The notes: generated by a model from the letters alone, not told the origin. 64,000 nt of DNA from an uncultured Clostridia bacterium (GCA_937915925.1 CALGGM010000088.1:1-64000), one strand, 5' to 3'. Shown: positions 7,831 to 17,700, numbered from the stretch's first letter. Numbers and translations: made by a program.

Positions 7831-8156
7831 GTGCGTATCGAAAAGCGGCGGTCTATGTGCGCGATCGTCTTGCCGGGTTCCTCTCCGAAACGGACAGCGG
7901 GTATCGGTTCGCGTATGACGCGGCGTATCTGACCTTGCCCGACGCCCAAGCAATTTCTCTGACCCTTCCGCTGCGGGAAGCGTCGTATGAATCGAACGTC
8001 CTGTTTCCATTCTTCGACGGGCTGATTCCGGAGGGGTGGCTTTTGCATATCGTGAGCAAAAACTGGAAGCTGGATCAGAACGACCGCTTCGGACTGCTAT
8101 TGGTTGCCTGCAAGGATTGTATCGGCGCGCTGCGGATCGAGGAGGCGGAACAATGA
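7827..8156 (+). CDS. hipS: HipS-like (HipA N-terminal domain) protein
   Basis: A 109-aa protein equal to the N-terminal subdomain of HipA (strands 'AAVYVRDRLAGFLSE', 'YLTLPDAQAISLTLPLRE', then 'LFPFFDGLIPEGWLL' and 'DRFGLLLVACKDCIGALRI'). In classical HipA this is fused to the kinase; here it is a separate gene ending exactly where the kinase begins. That arrangement matches the three-gene HipBST systems, in which HipS neutralises the HipT kinase. It overlaps hipB by 4 bp and the kinase gene by 4 bp, so translation is coupled. Confidence 0.8.
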   Translation: MSAYRKAAVYVRDRLAGFLSETDSGYRFAYDAAYLTLPDAQAISLTLPLREASYESNVLFPFFDGLIPEGWLLHIVSKNWKLDQNDRFGLLLVACKDCIGALRIEEAEQ

Positions 8157-9109
8157 AGTGTTTATGCTGCGGAAAACCGATCCTGCCGGAAGAAAGCAAC
8201 TGCGGTTGGCATACGCGCTGTATTCGCAAGTTCTTCGGAACGGAGACGCTGCCCGAACTGGATTTAAGCGAAGAAGCGCTTGCCTCGTATGTGACGGAAT
8301 CGGTGTTCAAGGGTCTGACTGTACCGGGCGTGCAGCGGAAAATGTCGCTGCATCTGGATCGGCAGGATGCGCCACGGCTGACGCTGGTAAACTATCCGAC
8401 CGGTTATATATTGAAGCCGCAGACGCCGGAATACCGCAATCTTCCGGAGGCCGAAGATCTTGCCATGCGAATCGCGGAGACAGCGGGCGTAAAGACCGTG
8501 CCGCACGCACTGCTTCGGATGAACGGACAGTTTGCGTATATCACAAAGCGTATCGATCGGAAGATCACCGGCGAACAGCGGGTTCGCGTGCAAAAGTACG
8601 CGATGGAGGACTTTTGCCAACTGGATGAAAGATTGACCGCAGATAAGTATCGCGGCTCCTATGAGCGCTGTGCAAAGATCGTTTCCCGATATTCCGTGCG
8701 GACGGGCTTGGATCTATCCGAGCTGTTCCTGCGGCTGGTCGTTTCGTTTGTCACGGGCAATTCGGATATGCATCTCAAGAACTTCTCGCTGATCGAACCC
8801 TCGCCGGGCAGCGGCGCATTCGTTCTGTCCTCTGCGTACGACCTGCTTCCGGTCAATCTGGTGCTGCCGGAGGATCGGGAGGAGTTTGCGCTGACGATGA
8901 ATGGAAAGAAATCGAATCTTCGTCGAAATGACTTCCTGCATTTCGCAGAACAGTGCGGCGTCGGTAAAGCAGCAGCGGAGAAGATCATCAAAAAGGTGCT
9001 TGCAGCCGAGGAAGACTATCTGACACTATGCGACGATTCCTATTTGCCGCAGGATATGAAAGACGCGCTGAAAGAACTGATCCGCTCGCGCTGCGCGCGG
9101 CTGAAATAG
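8153..9109 (+). CDS. hipT: HipT-like serine/threonine kinase toxin with N-terminal zinc ribbon
   Basis: A 318-aa HipA-family kinase. It begins with a Cys-rich knuckle (CLCCGKPI...CGWHTRC, residues 3-22) not found in E. coli HipA. Next come a glycine-loop-like segment 'VPGVQRKMSL', an ATP-binding Lys in 'GYILKPQ', the catalytic loop GNSDMHLKN (residues 202-210) and the metal-binding 'AYDLLP'. HipA and HipT phosphorylate aminoacyl-tRNA synthetases (GltX, TrpS) and arrest growth; the target here is unknown. All catalytic residues are present, so it should be active. It ends with TAG just before a 14-bp hairpin. Confidence 0.85.
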   Translation: MKCLCCGKPILPEESNCGWHTRCIRKFFGTETLPELDLSEEALASYVTESVFKGLTVPGVQRKMSLHLDRQDAPRLTLVNYPTGYILKPQTPEYRNLPEAEDLAMRIAETAGVKTVPHALLRMNGQFAYITKRIDRKITGEQRVRVQKYAMEDFCQLDERLTADKYRGSYERCAKIVSRYSVRTGLDLSELFLRLVVSFVTGNSDMHLKNFSLIEPSPGSGAFVLSSAYDLLPVNLVLPEDREEFALTMNGKKSNLRRNDFLHFAEQCGVGKAAAEKIIKKVLAAEEDYLTLCDDSYLPQDMKDALKELIRSRCARLK

Positions 9110-9118
9110 AGCATAAAG

Positions 9119-9156
9119 TTTAACCCCTTTTGACTCATCGGACAAAAGGGGTTAAA
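9119..9156 (+). terminator. 14-bp hairpin after hipT
   Basis: TTTAACCCCTTTTG (9119-9132) pairs perfectly with CAAAAGGGGTTAAA (9143-9156), 10 nt after the kinase stop. It lacks a long T-tract. Its right arm lies in the 17-bp direct repeat shared with 7180-7196. Confidence 0.65.
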
Positions 9157-9181
9157 TACTGTTTATAACTGTTTTATTCCG

Positions 9182-9535
9182 CTATTCTCCGTAGACCACT
9201 TCCCGGATGACAATCTCCTCCGCGCGGGCGCGGAGGCTGTTCATGCGGCGGACCCATTCCATCTGGTTCTCGGCTCTCAGGCGCTCGGTGACGCCTTCCA
9301 AAGGTGCCATTTTAGAAACCGTGGCTTCGATCTGCTCCCTTGCCGTGCGGTCGATCTCCAGAAGATGCTCTGTCAGTTTGCCGGAGAGGACGAGGACGGT
9401 CAGGGTGCCGTCGTGCCGTTGCTCCAGGAAACGCTTCCGCATCCTGCCGTACTTGCCGATGGAGACGTCGGGCGCGGGATCGAGGACCAGGTTCGGGACC
9501 TGAAAGTTGCCGACCGTGGTATATGTGACGTTCAT
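9182..9535 (-). CDS. tnpV: TnpV-family transposon protein
   Basis: A 117-aa protein (MNVTYTTVGNFQVPNL...) matching the TnpV family carried by clostridial integrative elements such as the Tn4451 group. Recognisable parts are 'GKYGRMRKRFLEQ', 'LSGKLTEHLLEIDRTA' and 'ENQMEWVRRMNSLRARAEEIVIREVVY'. Its function in transposition is unclear. The start at 9535 is set by GGAGGT 7 nt upstream. No transposase or resolvase is seen nearby, so this is a remnant of, or passenger from, a mobile element. Confidence 0.75.
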   Translation of the reverse strand: MNVTYTTVGNFQVPNLVLDPAPDVSIGKYGRMRKRFLEQRHDGTLTVLVLSGKLTEHLLEIDRTAREQIEATVSKMAPLEGVTERLRAENQMEWVRRMNSLRARAEEIVIREVVYGE

Positions 9536-9639
9536 TTCGATACCTCCTTTAATGAATCCGATGCAGCGGACGCGGGATCTGCGACCGGAAGACCGTGACC
9601 TGCGTCCCGAGCAGGATCGGAAGATGGGTTTTTGCGAAT

Positions 9640-9780
9640 TCAACTAGATCCGTCGCCGCTACCATTCAGAAAAGCCCGAGAATTCGGGCTTTTTTCGTAC
9701 TCTGCTTTTTGTAAAAACAATCCATTTTTATGCTCGTTTGGGGGTTTGACAACATTTTACAACAGATCCGATCGTCAAGA
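9640..9780. other. Attachment-site-like junction with terminator
   Basis: TCGCCGCTACCA (about 9651-9663), then a hairpin AAGCCCGA/TCGGGCTT (9672-9691) with a T-tract, then GTTTGACAACATTTTACAAC. The order and partial sequence match the tRNA-end remnant at 50942-51066. It sits just upstream of tnpV. I read it as the scar of a tRNA-targeted integrative element; the rest to 10074 carries only the kinase fragment and a promoter. Confidence 0.4.
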
Positions 9781-9859
9781 AGGTTTATACTATGGGTCTT
9801 CAAGAAAAAAACAGCCGGTAAAAGGTTGGTTTAAAGTGATAAGGAACTAATCAAAACTA

Positions 9860-9976
9860 ATTATTGGCCTTGCCATCGTCAAGCTGATCACAGAGCTTCA
9901 TAATGGAACAGTTTCCGTGAGCAGCGGAAATGGGAGCACAACATTTACCGTGGTACTCCCCAAAATCCATAACTGA
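9860..9976 (+). pseudogene. C-terminal fragment of a histidine kinase
   Basis: The last 38 codons of a sensor kinase: 'GLAIVKLITELHNGTVSVSS' and 'TTFTVVLP', i.e. the G2 box and final strand of the HATPase domain. It closely parallels the end of the intact kinase at 20860-21927 (GLAIVKKIVDLHNGEVTV). The rest of the gene is missing. It is followed directly by promoter 9987-10019, so a second two-component system once stood here. Confidence 0.75.
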
Positions 9977-9986
9977 AGACTCTGTG

Positions 9987-10019
9987 ATTTCGTTTCAGTT
10001 TAGATTGGTCAGGTAAAGT
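9987..10019 (+). promoter_or_regulatory. Regulon promoter a (direct repeat + -10)
   Basis: ATTTCGTTTCAGTTTAGA (9987-10004) gives the direct repeat (A)TTTC-N6-GTTTAGA; GTTTCA (9992-9997) lies 16 bp from TAAAGT (10014-10019). The same architecture occurs at four other promoters in the window. It drives the first diacylglycerol kinase gene. Confidence 0.7.
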
Positions 10020-10074
10020 CCATCATGTAAATGTAGTTCTCTTTCCTTGTTGGAGAAAGGAAGTTTTGGTCAAT

Positions 10075-11013
10075 ATGAAAAAGTTATTACTGGTCATGAA
10101 CCCATGTGCTGGGCAGCGGAAGGCCCGGAAGCATCTGGCAGATATCATTGATATTTTTAACCGAGCTGGATACATGGTAACAACACATATTACCGAACAC
10201 TCCGGCGACGGCGAAGCGGCTGTTGAGCGTTACGCGCCTGAGATGGATTTGGTCGTATGTTGCGGCGGTGATGGGACCTTCAACGAAACGATATCTGGTG
10301 TTTTGAAAAGCGGAAAGGATATCCCCATTGGCTATATCCCGGCTGGATCCACCAATGATTTTGCCGCAAGCTTGCGTTTGTCATCCGATATCCTGCAGGC
10401 AGCTCGGGATATTGTGGATGGAGAGACGATGAATTTGGATGTAGGCTGCTTTGGCGGCAGATACTTTTCTTATGTAGCCTCATTTGGTGCCTTTACCAAA
10501 ACAAGCTACGCCACACCACAGAATATGAAAAATGCGCTGGGCCACACCGCCTACATTTTAAGCGGTATCCAGGAGTTATCCCAGGTGAAAAAACACCATG
10601 TGCGGTTTGAATTGTCCGACGGTACAGTTGCCGAAGATGATTTTATATTTGGCGCCATCAGCAATTCCACAAGTGTGGGTGGAATCTTAACGCTTGCAGA
10701 AGATAAAGTAGACCTTTGTGACGGACGTTTTGAACTTCTATTGGTCCGCGCACCCAGGGATCTTGCTGAATTGGCCGAGTGTGTTCAGGCTCTGAAGCGG
10801 CAGACCTATGATTGTAGCATGCTTACCTTTATCAACACAGATCGGGTCATGATCAGCGCCCCGGAGGATATGGACTGGACACTTGATGGCGAGTGGGAGC
10901 AAGGCCATTCGTACATTGAAGCAGAATGCCTGCATCGTGCGGTGAAGGTGTGTGGAAAGGAATCTCGCAAAGCACGATATGGCCGAGGAATTGTTCCAAT
11001 GCGCACAGCTTAG
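10075..11013 (+). CDS. Diacylglycerol kinase-family lipid kinase (copy 1)
   Basis: A 312-aa member of the DagK/YegS lipid kinase family. It shows 'MNPCAGQRKA' (nucleotide loop), 'CCGGDGTFNE' (catalytic GGDGT, about residue 63) and 'IPAGSTNDFAASL'. It should phosphorylate diacylglycerol to phosphatidic acid at the inner membrane, feeding CdsA. The ATG at 10075 has AAAGGAAG about 11 nt upstream; TTG at 10066 is too close. The last 20 residues (after 'ECLHRAVKV') look unlike the family's normal end, so the 3' end may have been rearranged. Transcribed from promoter a. Confidence 0.85.
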   Translation: MKKLLLVMNPCAGQRKARKHLADIIDIFNRAGYMVTTHITEHSGDGEAAVERYAPEMDLVVCCGGDGTFNETISGVLKSGKDIPIGYIPAGSTNDFAASLRLSSDILQAARDIVDGETMNLDVGCFGGRYFSYVASFGAFTKTSYATPQNMKNALGHTAYILSGIQELSQVKKHHVRFELSDGTVAEDDFIFGAISNSTSVGGILTLAEDKVDLCDGRFELLLVRAPRDLAELAECVQALKRQTYDCSMLTFINTDRVMISAPEDMDWTLDGEWEQGHSYIEAECLHRAVKVCGKESRKARYGRGIVPMRTA

Positions 11014-11390
11014 CGCAGAATTGGACAATCGAATGGATCGCCTTCGGAAGAGTGTGCGTGATAACGGTTCCGTTGATATCCAAGCAACTCCAAGTGGTTA
11101 AAAGTTCAAGTACACCAAAGAGGTAACGCCCATGCAGAATGTGCCAATGCTTGTCACGTCTCAATGAAAACTTGGGACAAGTTCATGAGGTTGGAAGATG
11201 TGCCAGCGAAGATCTGTATATATCTTGGGAGGAATCCGTCCGTGCTGCGATGGAACGATATCAGGTAGTAATTGACCGCTATAGATGCGGATACTACCCT
11301 CGAAATATCAAACCCATGGAAGGCTTTATGAAACAAAACGGTGAGCTGATGGAAAGTCTGGCAAATCTGTCTGCGAAGCGAAAAAACTAA
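10979..11390 (+). other. Two short frames, possible decayed gene
   Basis: Two open frames follow the lipid kinase: 10979-11101 (40 aa, MAEELFQCAQLSAELDNRMD...) and 11139-11390 (83 aa, ending ...MESLANLSAKRKN). Both are charged and helical, lie in different frames, lack good ribosome sites and look like pieces of one broken gene. I cannot assign a family. Confidence 0.35.
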
Positions 11391-11418
11391 GTGTTGTAAA
11401 AACGAAAGGATCAGCCCC

Positions 11419-12177
11419 ATGAATAACCGTGCCTTTCCTGGTAAACGAGAGCCTATGTCTAAAATCAGAAAAGCTTATTTTGTCCGTCTGGTTGGACGAT
11501 GCGTGGTTTTGGTACTATGCGCCCTGCTGTGTTTCTACCGACCGGGGGAATTTGAGATTCTATGGGGCATGAATTTCTTTGAGCGGTTTTCACCGTTGCA
11601 TTTGCTATGGGGCCTTTGGATTCTTGATATGATCTACCAGTTGATTCCGGTAAGGAAGAAGATTGCCCTTGGCTCACTAAAGCTGTTTCGTCAGCACTTC
11701 AAACCCATTCGGGAGAAAATCAACTACCAGGCGCTGCGAAACTATATCGCATCGACTACCAAAGCTGCCTATAAAGTGTTTCTGCTCTGGAGTGCTCTCG
11801 GTGCCGTCATTGGAGTGCTGTACTATACAGAAATACTTACACGAACAGCGCTGTTTATGATCACAGTATTTTTCTATGTGTGCGACCTGATCTGCGTTCT
11901 GATTTGGTGTCCGTTCCGCCTGCTGATGAAAAACCGCTGCTGTACGACCTGCCGCATATTTAACTGGGATCACTTGATGATGTTTACGCCCATGCTTTTT
12001 ATTCCCAGTTTTTACTCATGGAGCCTATTCATCCTGTCTTTTGTGGTTTGGTGTGTATGGGAACTCTGCGTACTTCTTTATCCGGAGCGTTTTTGGGAAT
12101 TTTCCAACGATGCACTCAAATGCGTGAACTGTATAGATAAGCTCTGTACGCAGTACTGCCAGAAACTTCGAAAGTAA
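11419..12177 (+). CDS. Multi-pass membrane protein, unknown
   Basis: A 252-aa protein with about six hydrophobic segments (approximately residues 25-45, 60-80, 120-142, 145-168, 190-212, 213-230) and several Cys ('CCTTCRIF', 'CVNCIDKLCTQYC'). No family is recognised. A weak GAAAGGA site precedes the ATG at 11419; a second ATG at 11455 is possible. It sits between the lipid kinase and the MscS fragment in the membrane-lipid mosaic, so a role in the cell envelope is likely but inferred from context only. Confidence 0.55.
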   Translation: MNNRAFPGKREPMSKIRKAYFVRLVGRCVVLVLCALLCFYRPGEFEILWGMNFFERFSPLHLLWGLWILDMIYQLIPVRKKIALGSLKLFRQHFKPIREKINYQALRNYIASTTKAAYKVFLLWSALGAVIGVLYYTEILTRTALFMITVFFYVCDLICVLIWCPFRLLMKNRCCTTCRIFNWDHLMMFTPMLFIPSFYSWSLFILSFVVWCVWELCVLLYPERFWEFSNDALKCVNCIDKLCTQYCQKLRK

Positions 12178-12205
12178 AGCAATTACAGTTGCGCTCCATA
12201 TATTT

Positions 12206-12496
12206 GTGGTGCTCGCGGCGCTGGATTCCATCGGTGTCTCTACCAGCAGTATGGTCGCTGGACTCTCGGCAGCGGTGGTTGCCGTAGGTGTAGCGCTGGA
12301 GGATTCATTGGGTAATATCGCAGGTGGTATCCTGCTGCTGTTTTCGCCTCGATTTTCCACTGGAGATTACATCGCCGCTGGCGGTGACGAAGGAACTGTC
12401 ATTTCCATCGAGTTGCTGCACACAAATGGAAGTCTACGAGAGCCATGTACATTCTCTCACGACTGGTGGCCGGTTTCAATCCGGCCTTTCTTTTGA
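12206..12496 (+). pseudogene. MscS mechanosensitive channel fragment
   Basis: The readable part, 'LDSIGVSTSSMVAGLSAAVVAVGVALEDSLGNIAGGILLL', then 'FSTGDYIAAGGDEGTVISIELLHT', is the TM3 pore helix and start of the beta domain of MscS-type channels. The N-terminal helices and most of the C-terminal vestibule are absent, and a TAG stop lies upstream in frame (12134). It is a truncated copy, unlikely to make a channel. It is followed by regulon promoter b. Confidence 0.75.
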
Positions 12497-12510
12497 CGCT
12501 CACTTTCGTA

Positions 12511-12543
12511 GTTTCGTTTCAGTTTAGAAAGCTACTTTATAGT
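12511..12543 (+). promoter_or_regulatory. Regulon promoter b (ftsH)
   Basis: GTTTCGTTTCAGTTTAGA (12511-12528) holds GTTTC-N6-GTTTAGA; GTTTCA (12516-12521) is 16 bp from TATAGT (12538-12543). The ftsH ATG is 31 bp downstream of the -10. Confidence 0.75.
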
Positions 12544-12574
12544 GTACTCATCAACCTGATAAAGGTGGTCAATT

Positions 12575-14395
12575 ATGAACGAAGTCAAAAAGCCTCAGAA
12601 ACCCCTGTTTTATTTCTATGGCGTTGTCCTTCTGCTCATCATTCTTTTCAACACACTGGTACTCCCCATGTTTGCGCGGATGCAAGTTAAGGAAGTCGAT
12701 TACGGTACATTTATGACTATGGCCGAGAATCAGGAAATCGGTCGTGTGGAGGTACAGGATAATCAAATCGTCTTTACAGACAAGGAAGATAAGCAGATTT
12801 ACAAAACCGGTGTAATGAATGATCCCGGTCTTGTGGAACGACTGAAAGAATCCGGTGCAGTTTTCAGTCAGGAGATCGTGGAGGAAATGTCTCCGCTGCT
12901 CAGTTTCTTCCTGACATGGATCCTGCCTATGCTGATCTTTGTTGGCATTGGTCAAATCATGTCCAAGAAGATGATGGACAAAGCTGGCGGTGGTGCCGGT
13001 GCCATGTCCTTCAATATGGGAAAATCCAACGCCAAGGTTTATGTCAAATCCTCTGACGGCATCAGCTTTGCCGATGTAGAGGGCGTAGACGAGGCCGAAG
13101 AAAGCCTCGCAGAAATCGTGGATTATCTGCATGACCCCAGCAAATACAAGGAAATCGGTGCGACCATGCCCAAGGGTGTGCTGCTGGTGGGCCCTCCGGG
13201 CACCGGTAAAACCATGCTGGCCAAGGCAGTCGCCGGTGAAGCCAATGTCCCGTTCTTCTCCATCTCCGGCTCTGAGTTCGTGGAGATGTTCGTAGGCATG
13301 GGAGCATCCAAAGTCCGAGATTTGTTCAAGCAGGCCAAGGAAAAGGCACCTTGTATCGTGTTCATTGACGAGATCGACGCCATCGGTCAGAAGCGTAATA
13401 CCGGCGGCGGTATGGGCGGCAATGATGAACGTGAGCAGACTTTGAACCAGCTGCTGACCGAAATGGACGGCTTTGAGGGCAATTCCGGCGTTATGATTCT
13501 GGCTGCTACCAACCGTCCCGAATCCCTTGACCCTGCTCTGACCCGTCCCGGTCGTTTTGACCGCCGCGTTCCTGTGGAACTGCCTGACCTGGAGGGTCGC
13601 GAAAAGATCCTGAAGGTCCATTCCAAGAAGGTTAAGATTGCAGAAGATGTGGACTTCAAACAGGTGGCAAGAATGGCCTCTGGCGCCAGCGGCGCGGAGC
13701 TTGCCAATATCATCAATGAAGCAGCTCTCCGTGCTGTTCGCGACGGCAGAAAGTTTGCCACGCAGTCTGATTTGGAAGAGTCCATTGAAGTTGTCATTGC
13801 AGGCTATCAGAAGAAGAACGCCATTCTGACCGACAAGGAAAAACGCATCGTTGCTTACCATGAGATCGGTCATGCGCTGGTGGCTGCCATGCAGACCCAC
13901 TCTGCTCCCGTGCAGAAAATCACTATTATTCCCCGAACTTCCGGTGCTCTGGGCTATACCATGCAGGTGGATGAGGGCAACCACTACCTTATGAGCAAGG
14001 AAGAAATCGAAAACAAAATCGCTACCTATACCGGTGGCCGAGCTGCCGAGGAGATTGCTTTTGGCTCTATTACCACAGGCGCATCCAACGACATTGAACA
14101 GGCCACCAAGCTGGCCCGCGCCATGATCGCTCGTTACGGCATGAGCAAGGAGTTCGACATGGTCGCCATGGAAACCGTGACGAACCAGTATCTGGGTGGC
14201 GATGCTTCTCTGGCCTGCAGCGTTGAGACCCAGACTAAGATCGACGAACTGGTGGTTGAGGTGGTAAAGAAGCAGCACGACAAGGCTGCCCAGATCCTAA
14301 TGGAAAACCGGGAAAAGCTGGATCAGCTCTCTCAGTACCTTTATGACCATGAAACCATCACCGGCGACGAATTCATGCGGATTCTCAACAGATAA
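12575..14395 (+). CDS. ftsH: ATP-dependent zinc metalloprotease FtsH
   Basis: A 606-aa membrane-bound AAA+ protease that degrades damaged or regulatory membrane and cytosolic proteins. Two N-terminal membrane helices (about residues 8-28 and 105-128) flank the extracytoplasmic domain. Then come Walker A GPPGTGKT (206-213), Walker B 'IVFIDEIDAIG', the SRH 'ATNRPESLDPALTRPGRFDRR' and the zinc site HEIGH (429-433). The length is slightly short of E. coli FtsH, with a short C-terminal tail. It is alone behind regulon promoter b. A housekeeping copy elsewhere is likely; this one appears stress-linked. Confidence 0.95.
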   Translation: MNEVKKPQKPLFYFYGVVLLLIILFNTLVLPMFARMQVKEVDYGTFMTMAENQEIGRVEVQDNQIVFTDKEDKQIYKTGVMNDPGLVERLKESGAVFSQEIVEEMSPLLSFFLTWILPMLIFVGIGQIMSKKMMDKAGGGAGAMSFNMGKSNAKVYVKSSDGISFADVEGVDEAEESLAEIVDYLHDPSKYKEIGATMPKGVLLVGPPGTGKTMLAKAVAGEANVPFFSISGSEFVEMFVGMGASKVRDLFKQAKEKAPCIVFIDEIDAIGQKRNTGGGMGGNDEREQTLNQLLTEMDGFEGNSGVMILAATNRPESLDPALTRPGRFDRRVPVELPDLEGREKILKVHSKKVKIAEDVDFKQVARMASGASGAELANIINEAALRAVRDGRKFATQSDLEESIEVVIAGYQKKNAILTDKEKRIVAYHEIGHALVAAMQTHSAPVQKITIIPRTSGALGYTMQVDEGNHYLMSKEEIENKIATYTGGRAAEEIAFGSITTGASNDIEQATKLARAMIARYGMSKEFDMVAMETVTNQYLGGDASLACSVETQTKIDELVVEVVKKQHDKAAQILMENREKLDQLSQYLYDHETITGDEFMRILNR

Positions 14396-14461
14396 AAGCC
14401 TCCATAAACGCAGTTGTCTCCCCCTAAGAAAGGTTGAACTGTTAGTGTCAACAGTTCTCAA

Positions 14462-14641
14462 TGGTTTGGTAAGCTGACAACCGTCATGCTGTACGCCGTT
14501 ATGATGATTTTGATTTTGTTCCCCAGAATCCCTCTGTGGGCAGCAAATACGCTGATCGTCATGTGCGGCATTACCATGCTTTTGTCCTTTGGTGGTTATG
14601 CAAGTTTTTACTATGGCCTGCTTTCCCACAAGCGCACATGA
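14462..14641 (+). pseudogene. PgsA (phosphatidylglycerophosphate synthase) C-terminal fragment
   Basis: Sixty codons reading 'WFGKLTTVMLYAVMMILILF ... SFGGYASFYYGLLS' match the C-terminal helices of CDP-diacylglycerol-glycerol-3-phosphate phosphatidyltransferases. The catalytic CDP-alcohol motif is missing and a stop lies just upstream. It is another end-fragment of a phospholipid gene in this mosaic. Confidence 0.65.
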
Positions 14642-14700
14642 TATATTTGTTCCTTAACGACAGCAGATTCATGCTCGTTTGAGCTTTTGGAGTACCCTTT

Positions 14701-17700
14701 ATGCATGAGTTCCGTGCCGGTATTGACATTGGTTCCACAACGGTCAAGCTGGCTGTATTGAATGAAAACGACGAAATTATATATGGGGAATATCGCCGCC
14801 ACCATGCACAGACCCAACAAACCATGGCAGAGCTTCTGAAAAGCTTTCGCAAGCGGGTCGGTAGCTGTAATTTGCGTTGCAGGATCACCGGCTCCGGCTC
14901 CATCAATCTGGGCAAGGCTATAAATATCGGCTTTGTGCAGGAGGTTGTCGCGGTTGCTACTGCGTTACAGAAGGTTGCGCCGCAGACAGACGTTGCCATT
15001 GAGCTGGGCGGAGAAGATGCCAAAATCATATATTTCAAGGGCGGTCTTGAAGAACGTATGAACGGCGTCTGTGCAGGCGGTACAGGCTCCTTTATCGACC
15101 AGATGGCAAGTCTGCTCCAGATCGATGCGGCCGGTCTGAATGCCGAAGCCGCGAACTACCAACAGATCTATCCCATTGCCGCGCGATGCGGTGTGTTTGC
15201 TAAAACCGATATTCAGCCCCTGATCAACGAAGGCGCAACCAGAGCAGATCTTGCAGCCTCCATTTTTCAGGCAGTGGTAAACCAGACGATCTCCGGCCTT
15301 GCCTGTGGCAAACCCATTCGTGGAACAGTCGCGTTTTTAGGCGGGCCACTTCACTTTTTGCCGGAGCTGAAAAAGGCTTTTATCCGCACATTAAACCTGA
15401 CTCCGGAGCATACGGTAGATCCCCAAAACTCCCACCTCTTTGCCGCATTGGGTGCCGCATTGGAAGGTGGAGAGGCGGAAGCGGTAGGTATTGACGATTT
15501 GATCCTTCGTTTGGAAAACGGTGTAAAGGTATCTTTTGAGATGCCCCGGCTTCCTGCACTGTTTGAAAACCGGAACGAATATGCCGACTTCTGTGAACGG
15601 CACAAGGGCGCAATCGTTCCCAAAGGTGCGCTGGCAGAATACAAGGGAAATTGCTTCCTTGGAATTGATGCTGGTTCAACTACTACAAAAATGGCGCTTA
15701 TCGGTGAAAATGGGCAGCTTCTTCATGCCTTCTATGCCAACAACCAGGGCAATCCGATTAAAACGGCGATGGAAGCCATAGAGGAACTGCGGAAACTGCT
15801 GCCGTCCGGGGCGCAGATCGTCCGTTCCTGTTCCACTGGTTATGGGGAAGCACTTCTGAAATCTGCCTTTTCCTTGGATGAAGGTGAAGTGGAGACGGTT
15901 GCCCACTGCACCGCCGCATCCTTCTTTGACCCGCAAGTAGACTGTGTGCTGGATATTGGCGGACAGGACATGAAGTGCATCAAGCTGAGAAACGGCTGTG
16001 TGGACACCGTGCTTCTGAACGAAGCCTGCTCCTCCGGCTGCGGCAGTTTCCTTGAAAACTTTGCAAACTCCTTGGGTTACTCTGCAGAAGACTTTGCCCA
16101 TGAAGCACTGTATGCACCATCCCCGGTAGATTTGGGAACACGCTGCACGGTCTTTATGAACTCCAATGTGAAGCAGGCGCAAAAGGAAGGGGCCTCTGTT
16201 GCCGATATTTCTGCAGGATTGGCCTACTCCGTGATCAAGAATGCCCTGTATAAGGTCATTAAGCTGACAAGCGCATCGGAGCTCGGAAAACATATCGTTG
16301 TTCAGGGCGGCACCTTTTACAATCAAGCTGTGCTGCGCGCATTTGAGAAGATAGCCGGTGTGGATGTGATCTGTCCCGATATTTCCGGTATCATGGGCGC
16401 GTTTGGTGCGGCGCTGATTGCAAAGGAGCGCTACCATGGGCAGACCACGCAGATGCTCTCTCTGGAGGAAATCGGTCAGCTGACATACACCACCAAAACC
16501 ACCCGCTGTGGTGGCTGCTCCAACAACTGTATGCTCACGGTGAATCAGTTCCCCAACGGGAAACGGCATATCACCGGAAATCGGTGCGAAAAGGCTGTTG
16601 GCGGAGATCCAACTCTGCGAAAGGGCGAGAATCTGGTGGAGTATAAGCGCCAGCGGATTTTCAATTATCCTCCCCTCGAAAATGCGCCCAGAGGAACGAT
16701 TGGTATTCCGAGAGTGCTGAATATCTATGAGAACTATCCCTTCTGGGCGACGTTCTTTGAAAAGCTGGGATTCCGCGTGGAGCTTTCTCCGTTTTCTGAC
16801 CGAAAAATCTACGAATTGGGAATGGAGTCCATCCCATCGGAGTCGGAGTGTTATCCGGCAAAGCTGGCACACGGTCATGTTCAGTGGCTTGTCAATCAGG
16901 GGATCAAAACCATCTTTCACCCCTGTGTGTTTTATGAGCATCAGGAAATGCCAAGTGCGCAAAACCACTATAATTGCCCCATTGTGGTCTCCTATGCGGA
17001 AAACCTGAAAAATAATGTGGAAGCAGTGGCAGACGGTGATGTGCGCTATATCCGCCCCTTTATGGCCTTTACCGACGAAAAAACAGTTTCTGACCGTTTG
17101 ACGAAACTGTGCTGGGACGAATGGGCAATCGATGATCAGACCGTTCGCAGCGCTGTCCATGCCGCATGGGAGGAGCAGCGCAAGGCAAAAGAGGATATTC
17201 GCAGAAAGGGCGCGGAAGCCCTTGCGGAAATGGAATGCAGAGAACAGAAGGGCATTGTTCTGGCAGGAAGACCCTACCACATTGACCCGGAGATCAATCA
17301 CGGCATCCCGGAGCTGATTGCATCCTACGGCCTGTATGTCTTTACCGAGGACAGCCTGCCTTTTGATGAAAACCCCGCCCGTCCGCTGCGGGTGTTGGAT
17401 CAGTGGGTGTACCACTCCCGTCTTTACAACGCGGCGGAATATGTCTGCTGGCGGGATGATCTGGAACTTGTGCAGCTCAACTCCTTTGGCTGCGGTCTGG
17501 ATGCCGTAACCACCGATCAGGTTGCGGAAATTTTGGAAAACGCCAATAAACTGTACACCCTTCTGAAAATTGACGAGGTCAATAATCTTGGTGCTGTCCG
17601 TATTCGCATCCGCAGTCTGCTGGCTGCTATGAAAATGCGGCAGGAACAGGAGATCCTTCCTTACCCCAGTGTGTCCGGATACCACAGAACTGAATTCACC

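Noticed and set aside
8104..8628. Plus-strand 174-aa frame overlapping hipT
   Set aside because: The overlapping HipT frame has the kinase motifs and a coupled start; the alternative frame is low-complexity Arg/Ala/Gly-rich shadow.
12569..14278. Long minus-strand open frame (569 aa) opposite ftsH
   Set aside because: The plus strand encodes an unmistakable FtsH with all motifs; the antisense frame is a codon-bias shadow without ribosome site or family features.
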